Below are positions 63,378 through 64,000 of a stretch of 64,000 nt of DNA, in pieces. The position numbers were made by a program, and so were the translations under genes. Every line of letters starts with the position of its first letter. The first letter of the stretch is position 1. The stretch comes from Permianibacter sp046297695 (lineage in GTDB: Bacteria; Pseudomonadota; Gammaproteobacteria; Enterobacterales; Permianibacteraceae), in NCBI GenBank assembly GCA_046297695.1, contig JBKBHF010000009.1, positions 1 through 64,000 on the forward strand, written 5' to 3'. The notes beneath the pieces were generated by a model. It made no database searches, had not been told where the DNA came from, and saw only the letters and a program-made list of their open reading frames with translations.

Positions 63378-64000
63378 ATGGACGCTTTGCGCCTGACTTT
63401 TCCGACCCAGCAGCAGGGCCAACACCTGCTGGTGGAAACCCGCCCGGATGCCCTGAAGCACTGGCTGGAGGCCCTGCCCTACGGCGACATGAAGCGGACC
63501 GTTCCGCAAGTGGCGCAAGCCCTCGCCAGCCTGAACCGCACCGACATGGCGGTCGACAAGCGGGCCGAACTGGTCGAGCTGTTCGACCATACCTACGAAC
63601 TCATCAGCGACTATTACCGCCCGCGCATCGTGCTGCGGCCACGCGGCCAGCAGTTTGCCGGCCGGGCCGAAAGCGAAGAGCTGCAGCTGCTGACCCGGGA
63701 AATGTCGTTTGCCTACAAGATGCTGGTGGTCGGCATCATCGGCAAGCGCAGCTTCTGGAGCAAGGACAAGCCGCTGGCCCGCGCCATCAACCTGGCCTTG
63801 CACTACCTGAGCCTCATCCTGCTTGAGCACTACGAGGCCTATTCCCCGGTCCCGGTCTATATCTGGCGCGAGCTCAACATGCTCTATGCCTATGCCGCCA
63901 AGAACAAGTTGCACCAAGTCGAGGCCATGCCGGAAAACTACAAGCACTGTCTCGCCACCGCCGAAGACAGTTACGTCCGCGCCTGCCTGATCGCACTCGC
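63378..64000 (+). CDS. Unrecognised protein, N-terminal part (runs off the window)
   Basis: From the ATG at 63378 the frame stays open for 207 codons to the window end. It starts M-D-A-L-R-L-T-F-P-T-Q-Q-Q-G, with W-L-E-A-L-P-Y-G-D-M-K-R, L-N-R-T-D-M-A-V-D-K-R-A-E-L-V-E-L, then M-S-F-A-Y-K-M-L-V-V-G and A-L-H-Y-L-S-L-I-L-L-E-H-Y. The helical body looks like the N-terminal part of some Pseudomonas proteins with a C-terminal PilZ domain, but that end is not visible. It is divergent from the TlpA-like gene. Confidence 0.6.
   Translation, partial: MDALRLTFPTQQQGQHLLVETRPDALKHWLEALPYGDMKRTVPQVAQALASLNRTDMAVDKRAELVELFDHTYELISDYYRPRIVLRPRGQQFAGRAESEELQLLTREMSFAYKMLVVGIIGKRSFWSKDKPLARAINLALHYLSLILLEHYEAYSPVPVYIWRELNMLYAYAAKNKLHQVEAMPENYKHCLATAEDSYVRACLIAL

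Noticed and set aside
63372..63947. A 191-codon minus-strand frame at the right edge
   Set aside because: Antisense of the helical plus-strand frame from 63378, which has better codon use and runs off the window.

Overview
This window is a G+C-rich (roughly 60%) stretch of a gammaproteobacterial chromosome. The lineage is shown by bamC, gcvR, bepA, a YgiB/YgiC-type cluster, and a purC - MBL hydrolase - bamC - dapA - gcvR - bcp - tusA-like - bepA order that I recall from Pseudomonas. No rRNA or CRISPR array is visible. There is one tRNA-Ser(CGA).

Layout. (1) 1-403: the end of an IS3-family element has cut off a MAPEG membrane-protein gene. (2) 846-6352: a catabolic island with a PuuC-like aldehyde dehydrogenase, a PuuR-like XRE-cupin regulator, an omega-amino acid:pyruvate aminotransferase and MmsA. 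It fits polyamine to beta-alanine to malonate semialdehyde to acetyl-CoA catabolism, and carries two REP-like palindromes. (3) 6529-7597: a repetitive Ala/Pro/Glu lipoprotein and a DUF502 membrane protein.

(4) 8021-31342 is the most interesting region: a single-strand, about 23-kb extracellular contractile injection system (eCIS, Afp/PVC-like). In transcription order it encodes a DUF4255 (Afp16-like) protein, an unknown 339-aa protein, sheath, two tube proteins, a DUF5908 microprotein, a LysM protein, a gp27/gp5-like spike, PAAR, gp25, two large baseplate proteins, a 909-aa unknown protein, a tape-measure protein and an AAA+ ATPase. It ends with a 1211-aa DUF4157 protein whose last ~120 residues look like an Ntox15 (Tde1-type, HxxD) DNase, followed 12 bp later by a DUF1851/Tdi1-like candidate immunity protein. 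This suggests an eCIS that delivers an antibacterial DNase and protects its maker. No tail-fibre gene is recognised.

(5) 32089-40960: katG; a haem-domain lipoprotein; an 11-haem-motif cytochrome c coupled to a flavoprotein-BFD-membrane fusion; a divergent hemerythrin-like protein; and a glutathionylspermidine-synthase-like, DUF1190, DUF350 trio. (6) 41389-41927: tRNA-Ser(CGA) whose 3' end and flank are duplicated. (7) 42124-50360: the conserved housekeeping block. (8) 50394-63206: a PAS/GAF sensor with no output domain, then a ten-gene operon (one conserved unknown, three TPR proteins, a small exported protein, ExbB, two ExbD, a TonB/AgmX-like protein, ApbE). The operon resembles a proton-motive-force-driven envelope machine of TonB or Agl/Glt type. 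A TlpA-like thioredoxin and the start of an unrecognised gene close the window.
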